In this document: one piece after another, positions 45,806 through 56,099 of the stretch
How positions within the stretch are numbered: the first letter of the stretch is position 1
How the letters are laid out: the number at the start of each line of letters is the position of its first letter
From: Streptomyces reniochalinae
GTDB taxonomy: Bacteria > Actinomycetota > Actinomycetes > Streptomycetales > Streptomycetaceae
Direction of reading: 5' to 3'
NCBI RefSeq assembly: GCF_003323735.1
Contig: NZ_QOIM01000033.1
Location: forward strand, 186,001 to 250,000
DNA: 64,000 bases
The notes under the pieces: model-generated
Told to the model about the DNA's origin: nothing
Seen by the model: the letters and a program-made list of their open reading frames with translations, nothing else
The model's database searches: none
Position numbers and translations under genes: made by a program

Positions 45806-46456
45806 TCACAGATAGCGGGGCCTGAGCGCCGCCTCGGTCGCGTCCCGCCACACGCGGTAGGAGGGCACCTTGTCCAGTTCGTTCAGGTCGGTGTACTCCA
45901 CCAGCCGGTCGGCGTCGTCCTGGAGCACAGCGTGGGCGTCCGTACCCAGCAGTTGCTTCCACACCTGCTTGGGCCCCAGTTTCTCCCCCTTCGCCTTCCC
46001 GCCACACCCCACATGCTTCTCCACCTCGGCAGGCGTGCCGTACGGATAGCCGTCGAGGTCCAGCCCCGGAACGACCTTCTCCAGCGCGCCCTTGTCCGCC
46101 AGCATCCACGATTCCGTCATCAGCACCGGCACCAGAGCGACCGTCTGGGCAACACGCCTGTGCTCCGCACGCCATTTCTCCAGCCCCGCGACGTAGGCAC
46201 GTGCCTTGTCGGCGGCGTCCCAGTCGCAGTGTACGAAGAGCACTTGGCAGTCCCGGGCGAGCGACCGCGCCTCCGTCAGCACGTCGTCGGCCGGCCTGGT
46301 GGTACGGATATCGGAAACCTCGCAGCCGAGGACGTTGACGTGCCGGTCCGACGCGTGCAGCAGATCAAGCAACTGCTTGTGGATCAGATGGGACAGATAC
46401 CTCTCGTCGCTGTTGCCCTCGCACAGCAGACCGGGCCGCAAAAACTCCTCCTTCAC
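45806..46456 (-). CDS. TOPRIM-like (DUF4276/RloB-type) protein, partner of the upstream ATPase
   Basis: A 216-residue protein. The N-terminal strand ends in LLCEGNSDERYL (E13), mid-protein FVHCDWDAAD gives a DxD (D78, D80), and VLMTESWMLAD follows near residue 115. These features, in this order, are those of TOPRIM-like nucleases such as DUF4276 or RloB/DUF4435 proteins that travel with SMC-like ATPases. I cannot say which of those families it belongs to. Its ATG overlaps the stop of the ATPase gene by 4 bases (ATGA), so the two are translationally coupled. A function as the nuclease arm of a two-gene defence system is inference from organisation and motifs. Confidence 0.75.
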   Translation of the reverse strand: MKEEFLRPGLLCEGNSDERYLSHLIHKQLLDLLHASDRHVNVLGCEVSDIRTTRPADDVLTEARSLARDCQVLFVHCDWDAADKARAYVAGLEKWRAEHRRVAQTVALVPVLMTESWMLADKGALEKVVPGLDLDGYPYGTPAEVEKHVGCGGKAKGEKLGPKQVWKQLLGTDAHAVLQDDADRLVEYTDLNELDKVPSYRVWRDATEAALRPRYL

Positions 46457-47775
46457 GCCGCCTCCTGACCCAGCCGGCGCAGGAGCCTGGCGATCTGGTC
46501 GGGTGAGATCGACGCCCCCGGCACGTCCTCACCTGCACGCAGCGGCAGCGCGCGAGTCACCCGGGAGACGGTGCGATCCCGGGGATTCGTGCGGTGTGCC
46601 TGCTCCAGGAAGACGAGGCTGCCGCTGAGGTCCGTGCGGAGGGCTGCCAGAAGGGCGGGCGAATGCGTCGTCGCAATCAGCTGCCGGTACGGGGCGCGCC
46701 TGCGCTGCGGCCCGGTTGAGACCCCCACCCGGCGTCGTAGCCGGCGCACCAGATCCGCGACGTACGAGGGGTGCATGCCGTTCTCCAGCTCTTCCACACA
46801 CAGCGTGCCGGGCCGCAAGGGGTCCATGGAGGCGGCGAGCAGGCCCAGCATCCGCAGGGTGCCATCGGACAGCAGCGAGGGGACCAGCCAGCCGGTGTGC
46901 TCGAACTCCACCTCGAAGTCGTACTCGTCCCGCCGCTCGATGAGATACGGCCGCACGTCGCGCAGTCCTTCGACCAACCCGGCGCAGTCGGCGACATACC
47001 GTCCCCAGATATGCGCAGGTGCCCGCTCCAGCCGTGCCAGAGCAAGTGCCAGATGATCGCCGCGCACCCCCAGCGGGGCGTCCAGACCGGCAGGTGACAG
47101 TTGCCGCATGCTCTCGGGGCGGAGCTGAAGGGGCTCCCACCCACGGCACTCATTCGCCACAAGGCCCAGCAGCTCAGCCGCACCCCGGCTTTCCGGGAAG
47201 ACGTCGAACAGGTCGTCCTGGCTCGTGCCCTCGCTGCCAGAGCCCGGGAGGTATCCCTGCCCCTGCCCGACGGGAACGATCTCCGTACCCGTCCGAGCCA
47301 GGAACCGCTCGCGTGCCTGGTGCATCGCTGAGAGCACCCCGTCGTCCAGCCCGATATTCCGCACCCAGTCGGCCGTCTGGAGGCTGCTGACCCACACGGC
47401 GCTCTTGCCACGGACGAGACCGGGAGCGCTGGGAAGACCCGGTTCGCGTTGTTCGCGTGCAACGGTCAGCCGCAGCCGCAACGGCAACGGCCCCTCCGCG
47501 GCCGGTACCACCATCCCCACCTCGATGGTGAACGCGTCGGGCTGCACACGCCCTTCGTCTCCGCCCCGGTGGAACAGTCCCTTCGGCGAAAGCCGGACGT
47601 CTTCCGCGACAGTCTCCTCGAACCCGTGTAGCACCGTGCCCGCCGCCAGCCGCAGCGCGTCGAACAGGTTGGACTTCCCCGCCCCGTTCGCCCCCAGCAT
47701 GATCAATGACGGCGGCACGTCGAGGTGAAATCCCACGAAGGACTTGAAGCCGTCCACCCGGACCTGCGTGATCAT
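46453..47775 (-). CDS. AAA/ABC-class ATPase of the SMC/OLD-like type
   Basis: A 440-residue predicted ATPase starting MITQVRVDGFKSFVGF, the usual first strand of SMC/RecF-like heads. Walker A is GANGAGKS (28-35), the signature LLSDGTLR (about 302-309), Walker B LCVEELENGMHP (about 325-336) and the switch histidine TTHSPALL (about 370). It lacks a long coiled coil, as in COG4637-like ATPases and the OLD family. Together with the overlapping TOPRIM-like gene it forms a compact two-gene unit between two plus-strand gene groups. Such pairs are typical of anti-phage systems (Gabija, PARIS, AbiL and others), but no named system is proven by sequence reading. Confidence 0.85.
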   Translation of the reverse strand: MITQVRVDGFKSFVGFHLDVPPSLIMLGANGAGKSNLFDALRLAAGTVLHGFEETVAEDVRLSPKGLFHRGGDEGRVQPDAFTIEVGMVVPAAEGPLPLRLRLTVAREQREPGLPSAPGLVRGKSAVWVSSLQTADWVRNIGLDDGVLSAMHQARERFLARTGTEIVPVGQGQGYLPGSGSEGTSQDDLFDVFPESRGAAELLGLVANECRGWEPLQLRPESMRQLSPAGLDAPLGVRGDHLALALARLERAPAHIWGRYVADCAGLVEGLRDVRPYLIERRDEYDFEVEFEHTGWLVPSLLSDGTLRMLGLLAASMDPLRPGTLCVEELENGMHPSYVADLVRRLRRRVGVSTGPQRRRAPYRQLIATTHSPALLAALRTDLSGSLVFLEQAHRTNPRDRTVSRVTRALPLRAGEDVPGASISPDQIARLLRRLGQEAA

Positions 47776-48020
47776 TCAATCCTCCGACCTGCGACCGTGG
47801 CGCACGCGGCCCAGCCTAGCGACGTTCGCGGTGCCCATGTCCCAGGACCGCTCCGCACCGGGAGGGTCTTCGCCTCCGAGACGCACGGGGCCCGGTCGGC
47901 CCCGGGCCCCGCCCCCATGCCTTCCCGGTCGGTCGGACCCGGCACCGGGTCCGCCACACACAGCGGCCGGGGGTAGCGTGCCTCTCGAGAAACGGCCGAG
48001 CCGTGTGGGAGGCGAGGGCT

Positions 48021-48728
48021 TTGACGAAGGCTGACGCGGAGCTGGCCACACGGCTGGCGGACATGGCACGGGACCTGCTGGCGCAGACCTCGGTGGACAA
48101 GACGCTCGACCGCATCGTGGCGCACGCGGTGAAGCTGGTGGACGGCTGCCAGGACTCGGGGGTGCTGGTGATCGAGGGCGGCAGACGGGTACGCACCCTG
48201 GCCGCCAACAGTGACCTGGTGCACACCTCGGACGCGGTGCAGGAGGAGGTCGGCGAGGGCCCCTGCTTCGACGCGGCCCGGTACGCGCACGAGGTCTACC
48301 GGATCGAGGACGTCACCCGCGAGGAGGAGCGCTGGGCCCGGTACGTGCCGCGCGCCCGGGAGCTGGGGATCGGCAGCATCATGGGCTTCTGCCTGTACAC
48401 CGAGGACGACAACCTCGGAGCGCTGAACATGTACTCACCGCACCCCGGCGCATTCACCGAGCGCTCCGAGCACATCGGCTGGCTGCTGGCCTCCCACGCG
48501 GCCGTCGCCTTCTCCAGCGCCCGCAGCCACGCGCAACTGGAGACGGCCATGGCCTCCCGGCACGACATCGGCGCCGCCATGGGCATCCTCATGGAGCGGT
48601 ACTCCATACCCGCGCAGCAGGCGTTCACCGTCTTGAAGGAGAGCTCGCAGACGCAGAACGTGAAACTGCGCGACATCGCCCGCACGGTCGCCGAGACGGG
48701 AGAGATCCCCGGCGCGGTCGACCGATGA
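48021..48728 (+). CDS. GAF-ANTAR transcription antitermination regulator
   Basis: A 235-residue protein with an N-terminal GAF sensor domain (about 10-150, including VGEGPCFDAA and LGALNMYSPHPGAFT) and a C-terminal ANTAR RNA-binding domain (SRHDIGAAMGILMERYSI, PAQQAFTVLKESSQTQNVKLRDIA). ANTAR proteins bind paired hairpins in nascent RNA to prevent termination. The TTG at 48021 follows GGAGGCGAGGG and is the best start; an in-frame GTG at 48003 has none. A TAGCGT -10 box is at 47974-47979. Its RNA targets and GAF ligand are unknown. It is divergent from the ATPase/TOPRIM pair but probably unrelated to it. Confidence 0.88.
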   Translation: MTKADAELATRLADMARDLLAQTSVDKTLDRIVAHAVKLVDGCQDSGVLVIEGGRRVRTLAANSDLVHTSDAVQEEVGEGPCFDAARYAHEVYRIEDVTREEERWARYVPRARELGIGSIMGFCLYTEDDNLGALNMYSPHPGAFTERSEHIGWLLASHAAVAFSSARSHAQLETAMASRHDIGAAMGILMERYSIPAQQAFTVLKESSQTQNVKLRDIARTVAETGEIPGAVDR

Positions 48729-48803
48729 CCTCCCGGCCGCCCGGGCGTGCCGCGGTCCCTGCCCGCCCCCACCCGCCGCGGCGCCGACGGCATAATCGGC
48801 CCC

Positions 48804-49766
48804 ATGGTGCTCACTCCTTCGAATCTCCGTGTCCTCGGTGACGGCCTCTACCTGTGGAACCCTCCCGAGCGCGGGTGGGGACTCGCCAACTGCGGACTGG
48901 TCACCAGCGCGGCGGAAGGCCTGTGGATCGACACGCCCTACGACCGGCCGATGGCCGAGGCGTTCCTCGCCGCGTCCCGGGAAGTTCTGGGCGACGCCCC
49001 GATCGGGCGCATAGCCGTCACGCACGCCAACGGCGACCACCTGTGGGGCGCCGACGTACTGCCGGGCGCCGAGGTGATCGCGACGCGTGAGGCGCGCCAC
49101 CACCTCGAGATCGAACCGACCCCGCAGCAGCTGAGCGGCCTGATCGAGGCGGCGGGCGACTCACCCCTGGGCGCCTACCTCGCCCGCCACTTCGGCCACT
49201 TCGACTGGTCGTCCACCCGGGTCGTGGCGCCCACCACGGTGTTCGAGGGCGAACTGGAGCTGACGGTCGGCGCGCACACCGTCGTGCTCACCAGCCTGCC
49301 GCCCGCGCACACCGCGGGGGACATGACGGTCCACCTGCCCGAGCACGGCGTGGTCTTCACCGGCGACATCGTCTTCGGTACGACCCCCGAGTCGCCCGGT
49401 GACCACGCGATCCACTGGGCGGGTCCGCTCGCCAACGTCATCGCCGCGTGCGAGCGGGTGCTGGCCACCGGCGCCGAGACCATCGTCCCAGGCCACGGCC
49501 CCGTGCTGGACCCCGACGGTCTCCGCGACCACATCGACTACCTCGCCCACCTCCGCGAGCGCGCGCACGCCCTGCACGCGCGGGGCGTCTCCGCACTCGA
49601 CGCGGCCCGCGAGGTGGCCGACGAGGCACGCCGGCCCGAACTGGCCCTGGCAGAACGCCTGGTCGTGACCGTCGGCTCGGAGTACCGCCACCTGGACGGG
49701 ACACCGCCGCTCCCCCTCGCCCAGGTCATGGAGGACGTGGCGGCGTTCGCCGCGGAACGCGCCTGA
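48804..49766 (+). CDS. MBL-fold metallohydrolase
   Basis: A 320-residue metallo-beta-lactamase-fold protein. The metal motif is THANGDHLWG, a variant in which Asn replaces the second His of HxHxDH; the other ligands come from PPAHTAGDMTVH, VFTGDIVFG and IVPGHGPVL. This variant occurs in a recognised group of uncharacterised MBL hydrolases. The ATG at 48804 has no ribosome binding site, but CATAAT at 48791-48796 could be a -10 box starting transcription at the ATG. It ends 268 bases before the convergent gatB. Confidence 0.85.
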   Translation: MVLTPSNLRVLGDGLYLWNPPERGWGLANCGLVTSAAEGLWIDTPYDRPMAEAFLAASREVLGDAPIGRIAVTHANGDHLWGADVLPGAEVIATREARHHLEIEPTPQQLSGLIEAAGDSPLGAYLARHFGHFDWSSTRVVAPTTVFEGELELTVGAHTVVLTSLPPAHTAGDMTVHLPEHGVVFTGDIVFGTTPESPGDHAIHWAGPLANVIAACERVLATGAETIVPGHGPVLDPDGLRDHIDYLAHLRERAHALHARGVSALDAAREVADEARRPELALAERLVVTVGSEYRHLDGTPPLPLAQVMEDVAAFAAERA

Positions 49767-49947
49767 CGCGGGCCCCCCTGCGGGCGGACCCGGGCGGCAC
49801 CGGCCGCGGCCACGCGACCCCGGCTGAACGCCGAGGACCCGGCGGGCCCGGCATAGCCCCCAGCGGAGCCCGGCGCACACGCCAAGGACCCGGCGGGCAA
49901 CGGCGAAGGGCCCGGCGGATGCGCCGGCGACCCGGCGGGCATGGCGA

Positions 49948-49978
49948 AGGGCCCGGCGGTCGGCGACCGGCGGGCCCT
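49948..49978. terminator. Stem-loop between the MBL gene and gatB
   Basis: Arms of 14 bases (49948-49961 and 49965-49978) pair with a single mismatch around a 3-base loop. It lies between convergent genes. The surrounding 49790-49960 is made of imperfect repeats of GGACCCGGCGGGC-type words. Confidence 0.5.
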
Positions 49979-49983
49979 CGCAG

Positions 49984-50010
49984 GGGCGGCGCCCGCGCGG
50001 GGCGCCGCCC
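49984..50010 (-). terminator. Stem-loop terminator downstream of gatB
   Basis: A perfect 10-bp inverted repeat, GGGCGGCGCC (49984-49993) and its complement (50001-50010), begins about 25 bases after the gatB stop codon and probably ends the gatCAB transcript. Confidence 0.6.
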
Positions 50011-50034
50011 TGACACATCGTCGAGGCGCGGAGG

Positions 50035-51543
50035 TCAGCCCTCCACGCCGAGCCGCTCCAGGATCATCTGGCGGGCGCGGCCGGCGTCCGCCTGGCCGCG
50101 CGTCGCCTTCATGACGGCGCCCACCAGGGCGCCGGCGGCCTGGACCTTGCCGCCGCGGATCTTCTCGGCGACGTCCGGGTTGCCCGCGATCGCCTCGTCC
50201 ACGGCGGCGCCGAGCGCCCCCTCGTCGGAGACGACGGCCAGGCCGCGCTTGCCGACAACCTCGTCCGGGGTGCCCTCACCGGCCAGCACGCCCTCGATGG
50301 TCTGCCGGGCCAGCTTGTCGTTGAGGGAGCCCTCGGCGACCAGCGCGCAGATCCGGGCGACCTGCTCGGGCGTGATGGGAAGCGCGGTCAGCTCGACGCC
50401 GTCCTCGTTGGCGCGGCGCGCCAGCTCGCCCATCCACCACTTGCGGGCCTGGTCGGCGGGCGCGCCCGCGTCCACGGTGGCGACGATCGGGTCCACCGCA
50501 CCGGCGTTGAGGACCGACTGCATCTCGTGCTCGGAGATGCCCCACTCCTCGCGCAGCCGCATCCGGCGCACCCGCGGCAGCTCCGGCAGCGTGCCGCGCA
50601 GCTCCTCGACCCACTCGCGCGAGGGCGCGACGGGCACCAGGTCGGGCTCGGGGAAGTAGCGGTAGTCCTCCGCCTCCTCCTTGACGCGGCCCGAGGTGGT
50701 GGAGCCGTCCTCCTCGTGGAAGTGGCGGGTCTCCTGGATGATGGTGCCGCCGGACGAGAGCACGGCGGCGTGCCGCTGGATCTCGAACCGGGCCGCACGC
50801 TCGACGCTGCGCAGCGAGTTGACGTTCTTCGTCTCGCTGCGGGTGCCGAACTTCTCCACGCCCTTGGGGCGCAGCGAGAGGTTCACGTCGCAGCGCATCT
50901 GGCCCATCTCCATGCGGGCGTCGGAGACGCCGAGCGCCTTGATCAGCTCGCGCAGCTCGGCGACGTAGGCCTTGGCGACCTCGGGGGCGCGCTCACCGGC
51001 GCCCTGGATGGGCTTGGTGACGATCTCGATGAGCGGGATACCGGCCCGGTTGTAGTCGAGCAGCGAGTGCGAGGCGCCGTGGATGCGCCCGGTGGCACCG
51101 CCCACGTGGGTGGACTTGCCGGTGTCCTCCTCCATGTGGGCGCGCTCGATCTCGACGCGGAAGACCTCGCCGTCCTCCAGCTGGACGTCCAGATAGCCGT
51201 CGAAGGCGATCGGCTCGTCGTACTGGGAGGTCTGGAAGTTCTTCGGCATGTCCGGGTAGAAGTAGTTCTTCCGGGCGAAGCGGCACCAGTCGGCGATGGA
51301 GCAGTTCAGCGCGAGGCCGATGCGGATGGCCGACTCGACGCCCGTCCTGTTGACGACGGGCAGGGCGCCGGGCAGGCCGAGGCAGGTGGGGCAGACCTGG
51401 CTGTTCGCGTCGGCGCCCAGCTCGGTCGAGCAGCCGCAGAACATCTTGGTCCTGGTGCCGAGCTCGACGTGGACCTCGAGGCCCATGACGGGGTCGTAGG
51501 AGGCCAGCGCCTCGTCGTACGACACCAGTTCGGTGACGGTCAC
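50035..51543 (-). CDS. gatB: Asp/Glu-tRNA amidotransferase subunit B
   Basis: A 502-residue GatB, which phosphorylates and helps amidate Asp-tRNA(Asn) or Glu-tRNA(Gln). It begins [22 protein letters not shown], contains two Cys of the zinc site there and [15 protein letters not shown], then [21 protein letters not shown] and [13 protein letters not shown], and ends in the helical/YqeY tail ([17 protein letters not shown]). The GTG at 51543 matches the usual start (V-T-V-T-E-L-V-S). It is last in the order gatC, gatA, small membrane protein, gatB. Confidence 0.96.
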   Translation of the reverse strand: MTVTELVSYDEALASYDPVMGLEVHVELGTRTKMFCGCSTELGADANSQVCPTCLGLPGALPVVNRTGVESAIRIGLALNCSIADWCRFARKNYFYPDMPKNFQTSQYDEPIAFDGYLDVQLEDGEVFRVEIERAHMEEDTGKSTHVGGATGRIHGASHSLLDYNRAGIPLIEIVTKPIQGAGERAPEVAKAYVAELRELIKALGVSDARMEMGQMRCDVNLSLRPKGVEKFGTRSETKNVNSLRSVERAARFEIQRHAAVLSSGGTIIQETRHFHEEDGSTTSGRVKEEAEDYRYFPEPDLVPVAPSREWVEELRGTLPELPRVRRMRLREEWGISEHEMQSVLNAGAVDPIVATVDAGAPADQARKWWMGELARRANEDGVELTALPITPEQVARICALVAEGSLNDKLARQTIEGVLAGEGTPDEVVGKRGLAVVSDEGALGAAVDEAIAGNPDVAEKIRGGKVQAAGALVGAVMKATRGQADAGRARQMILERLGVEG

Positions 51544-51568
51544 GGAAACTTTACCTTTCTCGACCGCG

Positions 51569-51811
51569 TCAGTCGTCGAGGATGTCGTCGACGTCGAGAC
51601 GGCGCAGCTCACGCACGAGCAGCACGACGCCGGTGACGATGCCGGCCGCGGAGACCGCCACGTCGATCAGCTGAAGCGTGTCCCCTTCCTTCCGCGCCTC
51701 CTTGGCGCGCTTGACGGTGCCGGGGACACCGATGAGCGACGTGGCGATGGAGAAGTACAGCCCGGTCCTGGACTTCTTGAAACCCTTGGCCTTCTCAAGC
51801 TTCGAACTCAC
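51569..51811 (-). CDS. Small two-helix membrane protein within the gatCAB operon
   Basis: An 80-residue protein with a Lys-rich N-terminus ([16 protein letters not shown]), a first hydrophobic segment ([15 protein letters not shown], about 20-34), a charged loop ([11 protein letters not shown]), a second segment ([18 protein letters not shown], about 49-66) and an acidic end DVDDILDD. The GTG start overlaps the gatA stop by 4 bases (GTGA), so its translation is tied to GatA. It precedes gatB by 25 bases. No function is known to me; it is not part of the GatCAB enzyme in other bacteria. Confidence 0.8.
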   Translation of the reverse strand: MSSKLEKAKGFKKSRTGLYFSIATSLIGVPGTVKRAKEARKEGDTLQLIDVAVSAAGIVTGVVLLVRELRRLDVDDILDD

Positions 51812-53304
51812 AGCGACGGTGCCTCCTCTAGCAGCGGGTGACCCCAACGTGCCTGGTAGGCGGCCTCCACGGCCGCACCGACACGGTAGAGCCTGTCATC
51901 GGCCATGGCGGGGGCGATGATTTGCAGCCCCACGGGGAGCCCGTCCTCCGGCGCGAGACCGCACGGGATCGACATGGCGGAGTTGCCCGCCAGGTTGGAC
52001 GGGATGGTGCACAGGTCGGCGAGGTACATCGCCACCGGGTCGTCGGCGCGCTCCCCGATCGGGAAGGCGGTGGTCGGCGTGGTCGGCGAGACCACGACGT
52101 CCACCTGCTCGAACGCCTTCTCGAAGTCCCGCGTGATCAGGGTGCGGACCTTCTGCGCTGACCCGTAGTACGCGTCGTAGTAGCCGGAGCTGAGCGCGTA
52201 GGTGCCCAGCATCACGCGCCGCTTGACCTCGTCGCCGAAGCCCGCCTCGCGGGTCAGCGCGGTGACCTCCTCCGCCGAGTGCGTACCGTCGTCGCCGGTC
52301 CGCATCCCGTACCGCATGGCGTCGAAGCGGGCCAGGTTCGAGGAGCACTCCGAGGGCGCGATCAGGTAGTAGGCCGCCAGCGCCTTGGTGAACGAGGGGC
52401 AGGACAGCTCCACCACCTCGGCGCCCAGCTCACGCAGCAGCGCGACCGACTCGTCGAACCGCTGCATCACCCCCGCCTGGTAGCCCTCGCCGCGGAACTC
52501 CTTGACGACGCCGACCCGCAGGCCCTTGACCTCGCCGTTCCGCGCCGCCTCCACCACGTCGGGGACCGGCTGCGCGATGGACGTCGAGTCCTTCTCGTCG
52601 TGGCCCGCGATCACGCTGTGCAGCAGCGCCGCGTCCAGCACCGTACGGGCACACGGGCCGCCCTGGTCGAGCGACGAGGAGAACGCGACCATGCCGTAGC
52701 GGGAGACACCGCCGTACGTCGGCTTCACACCGACGGTCCCGGTCACGGCCGCCGGCTGGCGGATGGAGCCACCGGTGTCCGTACCGATCGCCAGCGGCGC
52801 CTCGTACGCCGCGAGCGAAGCGGCCGAGCCGCCCCCCGAACCTCCCGGGATGCGGGTGAGGTCCCACGGGTTGCCCGTCGGGCCGTACGCGCTGTTCTCC
52901 GTCGACGAGCCCATGGCGAACTCGTCCATGTTGGTCTTGCCGATGATGACGACGTCGGCGTCCTTGAGCCGCTTGGTGACCGTCGCGTCGTACGGCGGCA
53001 CCCAGCCCTGGAGGATCTTCGAGCCCGCGGTCGTCGGCACGCCCTCGGTGGTGAACAGGTCCTTCAGCGCCAGCGGCACCCCCGCCAGCGGGCCCAGCTT
53101 CTCGCCGCGCTCCCGCTTGGCGTCCACCTCGCGGGCCTGCGCGAGCGCGCCCTCGCGGTCCACGTGCAAGAACGCGTTGACCTTCTCGTCCACGGCCTCG
53201 ATCCGGGCCAGGTGCGCCTCGGTCACCTCGACCGCGGTCAGCTCGCCACGCGCGATCCCCGCCGCCAGCTCGGCGGCGGTCAGCTTGATCAGTTCACCGG
53301 CCAT
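51808..53304 (-). CDS. gatA: Asp/Glu-tRNA amidotransferase subunit A
   Basis: A 498-residue amidase-signature enzyme that releases ammonia from glutamine or asparagine for tRNA amidation. The Ser-cisSer-Lys triad is visible: Lys in [19 protein letters not shown], then [10 protein letters not shown] and the nucleophile region [13 protein letters not shown]. The ATG at 53304 lies 8 bases after GGAGGAG; a GTG at 53313 would overlap the gatC stop but is too close to that site. It begins 5 bases after gatC ends. Confidence 0.96.
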   Translation of the reverse strand: MAGELIKLTAAELAAGIARGELTAVEVTEAHLARIEAVDEKVNAFLHVDREGALAQAREVDAKRERGEKLGPLAGVPLALKDLFTTEGVPTTAGSKILQGWVPPYDATVTKRLKDADVVIIGKTNMDEFAMGSSTENSAYGPTGNPWDLTRIPGGSGGGSAASLAAYEAPLAIGTDTGGSIRQPAAVTGTVGVKPTYGGVSRYGMVAFSSSLDQGGPCARTVLDAALLHSVIAGHDEKDSTSIAQPVPDVVEAARNGEVKGLRVGVVKEFRGEGYQAGVMQRFDESVALLRELGAEVVELSCPSFTKALAAYYLIAPSECSSNLARFDAMRYGMRTGDDGTHSAEEVTALTREAGFGDEVKRRVMLGTYALSSGYYDAYYGSAQKVRTLITRDFEKAFEQVDVVVSPTTPTTAFPIGERADDPVAMYLADLCTIPSNLAGNSAMSIPCGLAPEDGLPVGLQIIAPAMADDRLYRVGAAVEAAYQARWGHPLLEEAPSL

Positions 53305-53309
53305 CCCGG

Positions 53310-53609
53310 TCACTCCTCCCCCAGGATCTGCGGCACCTTGAAACGCTGCTGCTCTCGCGCAGGCGCTCCGGAAAGCGCCTGCTGCGGGGTCAGCGACGGA
53401 CGGACCTCGTCCTGCCGCATGACGTTCGTCAGCGGGAGCGGGTGGGAGGTCGGCGGTACGGCAGCGTCGTCGGCGACTTCAGAGACGGCGGCTACCGCGC
53501 CGATGATGTCGTCGAGCTGACCGGCGAAGTGATCGAGCTCTTCGTCCTTCAGCTCCAGACGCGCCAGCTTCGCGAGGTGGGCGACCTCCTCGCGTGAGAT
53601 GCCAGGCAT
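53310..53609 (-). CDS. gatC: Asp/Glu-tRNA amidotransferase subunit C
   Basis: A 99-residue GatC, the small belt subunit that stabilises Gat[23 protein letters not shown] at its start and [15 protein letters not shown] [15 protein letters not shown] near its end are diagnostic. The frame runs upstream, but ATG 53609 with AGAGGA about 9 bases before it fits the family. It is the first gene of the gat operon; 142 bases separate it from the GGDEF-EAL gene upstream. Confidence 0.94.
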   Translation of the reverse strand: MPGISREEVAHLAKLARLELKDEELDHFAGQLDDIIGAVAAVSEVADDAAVPPTSHPLPLTNVMRQDEVRPSLTPQQALSGAPAREQQRFKVPQILGEE

Positions 53610-53751
53610 GCGGCGGTCCTCTTGATGGGTGAGTTGCGGATTGTCCGCCCCAATCCTATGGGGCCCGCGCCCCTGCCGTTCCCCTCCCTGGCCGCTCCCC
53701 CCGTCCACCGCCGCAGAGCCCGGCGGCCGAACCCCCGTGACCTGGGCTTGC

Positions 53752-55938
53752 TCACGGAGTGTGTGCGGGGGGCGGGGCAGCGGGAAGGGCCCGGTTCACC
53801 GAGACCTCGCGGGCCCTCAGCCACGCGGTGGTCTCCCCCGGGGGCATCGCCGCGGCTACCAGCCACCCCTGGACGGCATCGCACCCCAGGTCGCGCAGCC
53901 TCTCCCACGTCTCGTCGTCCTCCACCCCCTCGGCGACGACGAGGAGACCGAGCGAGTGCGCGAGGTCGACGGTGCAGCGCACGATCTCGGCGTCCTCGGT
54001 GTCGACGGCGAGCCGCGCCACGAAGGAACGGTCGATCTTGAGCTCGCTGACCGGCAGCCGCCGCAGGTGGACCAGCGAGGAGTACCCGGTCCCGAAGTCG
54101 TCGAGCGACATCTTCACCCCGTGCCCGGTCAGGCCCGCCAGGGTGTCGGCGGCCTGCTGCGGGTCCTCCAGGAGGACGTGCTCGGTGATCTCCAGCTGGA
54201 GCGCCCCCGGCGGCACACCGTGCCGGGCGAGCCGGGCGGCGACGGCCCCGGCGAAGCCGGGCGAGTGGACGTCGCGCGGCGAGACGTTGACGGCGACGGG
54301 CACCGTCAGCCCGCCGGAGCGCCAGAGCGCGACCTGCGCGAGCGCGGTCTCCAGCACGTACTCGGTCAGCCTCGGCATCAGCCCCGACGTCTCGGCGATG
54401 GCGATGAACTCGTCCGGGGGGACCCGGCCCCGCTCGGGGTGGACCCACCGCACCAGCGCCTCCAGCCCTGAGACGGTGCCGTCGAACCCGACCTTGGGCT
54501 GGTAGTGGAGCTCGACCTCGCCGGCGTCCAGCGCCCTGCGCAGGTCGGCGAGGAGACCGAGGCGGTCGGGCGTGTTGCCGTCGCGGGTGGCCTCGTAGAC
54601 CTCGACGGCGGTCCGGTCGCGCTTGGCCTCGTACATGGCCACGTCGGCGCGGCGCAGCAGACCTTCGGCCTCGGTGGCGTGGTCGGGGTAGACGGCGACG
54701 CCCGCGCTGGCCTCCAGCACCAGCGTCAGCCCGTCCAGATCCAGCGGGGAGCCGAGCGCGGAGACCAGGCCGCGGGCGACGCGCTGGGCGCTGGTCGTGG
54801 AGTCGGCGACGGGCAGCAGCACCGCGAACTCGTCGCCGCCCAGGCGGGCGGCCTCGGCGCCGCGCGGCAGCGCCGCCCGCAGCCGCTCGGCGATCTGCAA
54901 CAGCAGCCGGTCGCCCGCGAGGTGGCCGAGGGTGTCGTTGACGGACCGGAAGCGGTCGAGGTCGATGAGGACGAGCGCGGAGCGCGACGCGGTGCGCTCC
55001 GCTTCGTCCAGTGCCGCCCAGGCGCGCTCCAGCAGCCACAGCCGGTTGGGCAGCCCGGTGAGCGGGTCGCGCAGCTGCTCCTCGGCGCGGGCGCGGGCGA
55101 TGCGCAGCGTGGAGTCGAGCGCGATCAGCGGCACCGCGAACAGCGGCAGCGTGAGCGGCTTGTGGTAGGCGACGACGGCGATGAGCGGGGCGATCCCCAG
55201 CAGGGCGACGCCCACCAGACCCTGGCGGATCAGCGCGGTGCGCAGTGTGGAGGGCAGGCTGCGGGTGCGCGGGGCGAAGCAGAACCACTGCAACCCGCGG
55301 GTGAACAGGAGGTAGAGAGCGGCGGCGAGCGGTATCTCCACGACCGCGGCCAGGCTCCACTCGTCCGGCCCCCACGGCCGCTCGACCGAGGGGCACACCC
55401 CGCACACGGCGAGCGCCAGGCTGGCGACGCCGATGCCGAGGAGGTCGATGGCGCCGTGCACGAGGGCCTGCCGCCATTTGTGCCGGCGTGCGGCGCCGAC
55501 CAGGGCGACGACGGCGAGACTGACCAGCAGCGCCGGCACCCAGCCGTGCAGCAGCAGGATCGCCAGCGTCAGCGCCGGCCCCGACCCGGTGCCGCCCCAC
55601 CAGCGGTCGCGGCCCATGGTGACCAGGTGGGCGACCACGCATCCGGTGAGGACCGCGAACGACCATCCGGCGGTGGAGCCGGGGAAGAGCGCGTGGCCTT
55701 CCCACAGGACGCGGACGACACCCCCGATCAGCGCCAGCGCGGCGGCGGCGACGACGAGCACGGGCAGCGCGGGCGGGCGGGCGGCGAGCAGCCGCAGGAG
55801 CCGGGTCTCCTCACTCCGCGCCCCGCCGGCCGGCGCGCCGCCGGGGCGCGCCTCGGCGCCGTGTGCCGCCCCGCCCCGCGTGCCGTCCGAGGGCAGGCGG
55901 GAGAACGGGGGCCCGGAGCCCCCGGAGAAATCCAGCAT
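53752..55938 (-). CDS. rmdB: Membrane GGDEF-EAL c-di-GMP phosphodiesterase, RmdB-like
   Basis: A 728-residue protein: a disordered N-terminus, about six to eight membrane helices (55-275), a GGDEF domain with GGDEF at 367-371, and an EAL domain with all key motifs, EALVRW (493-), LEITE (582-), [10 protein letters not shown] (613-), KIDRSFV (634-) and AEGVED (669-). The inhibitory RxxD site is absent. Streptomyces RmdB, at the equivalent place near ligA and gat genes, is a c-di-GMP phosphodiesterase controlling development, and this is its probable orthologue (by memory of gene order). No PAS domain, unlike the GGDEF-EAL protein at 17.5-20.8 kb. Confidence 0.88.
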   Translation of the reverse strand: MLDFSGGSGPPFSRLPSDGTRGGAAHGAEARPGGAPAGGARSEETRLLRLLAARPPALPVLVVAAAALALIGGVVRVLWEGHALFPGSTAGWSFAVLTGCVVAHLVTMGRDRWWGGTGSGPALTLAILLLHGWVPALLVSLAVVALVGAARRHKWRQALVHGAIDLLGIGVASLALAVCGVCPSVERPWGPDEWSLAAVVEIPLAAALYLLFTRGLQWFCFAPRTRSLPSTLRTALIRQGLVGVALLGIAPLIAVVAYHKPLTLPLFAVPLIALDSTLRIARARAEEQLRDPLTGLPNRLWLLERAWAALDEAERTASRSALVLIDLDRFRSVNDTLGHLAGDRLLLQIAERLRAALPRGAEAARLGGDEFAVLLPVADSTTSAQRVARGLVSALGSPLDLDGLTLVLEASAGVAVYPDHATEAEGLLRRADVAMYEAKRDRTAVEVYEATRDGNTPDRLGLLADLRRALDAGEVELHYQPKVGFDGTVSGLEALVRWVHPERGRVPPDEFIAIAETSGLMPRLTEYVLETALAQVALWRSGGLTVPVAVNVSPRDVHSPGFAGAVAARLARHGVPPGALQLEITEHVLLEDPQQAADTLAGLTGHGVKMSLDDFGTGYSSLVHLRRLPVSELKIDRSFVARLAVDTEDAEIVRCTVDLAHSLGLLVVAEGVEDDETWERLRDLGCDAVQGWLVAAAMPPGETTAWLRAREVSVNRALPAAPPPAHTP

Positions 55939-56099
55939 CCTGGTCCCTCTCGCAGCCGTCCACGCCTGCCCTCGCCACGACAGGCGTCTACGTCAACAGT
56001 AGGCCGCTGCCTGGGAAGAGGGGCAGCGATCGGCCGCTGTTGCCTCAATGCGTTCGCAGCCGGTGCGAGCAACTGCCGGTCGTGGTACGGCGCCTGTGG

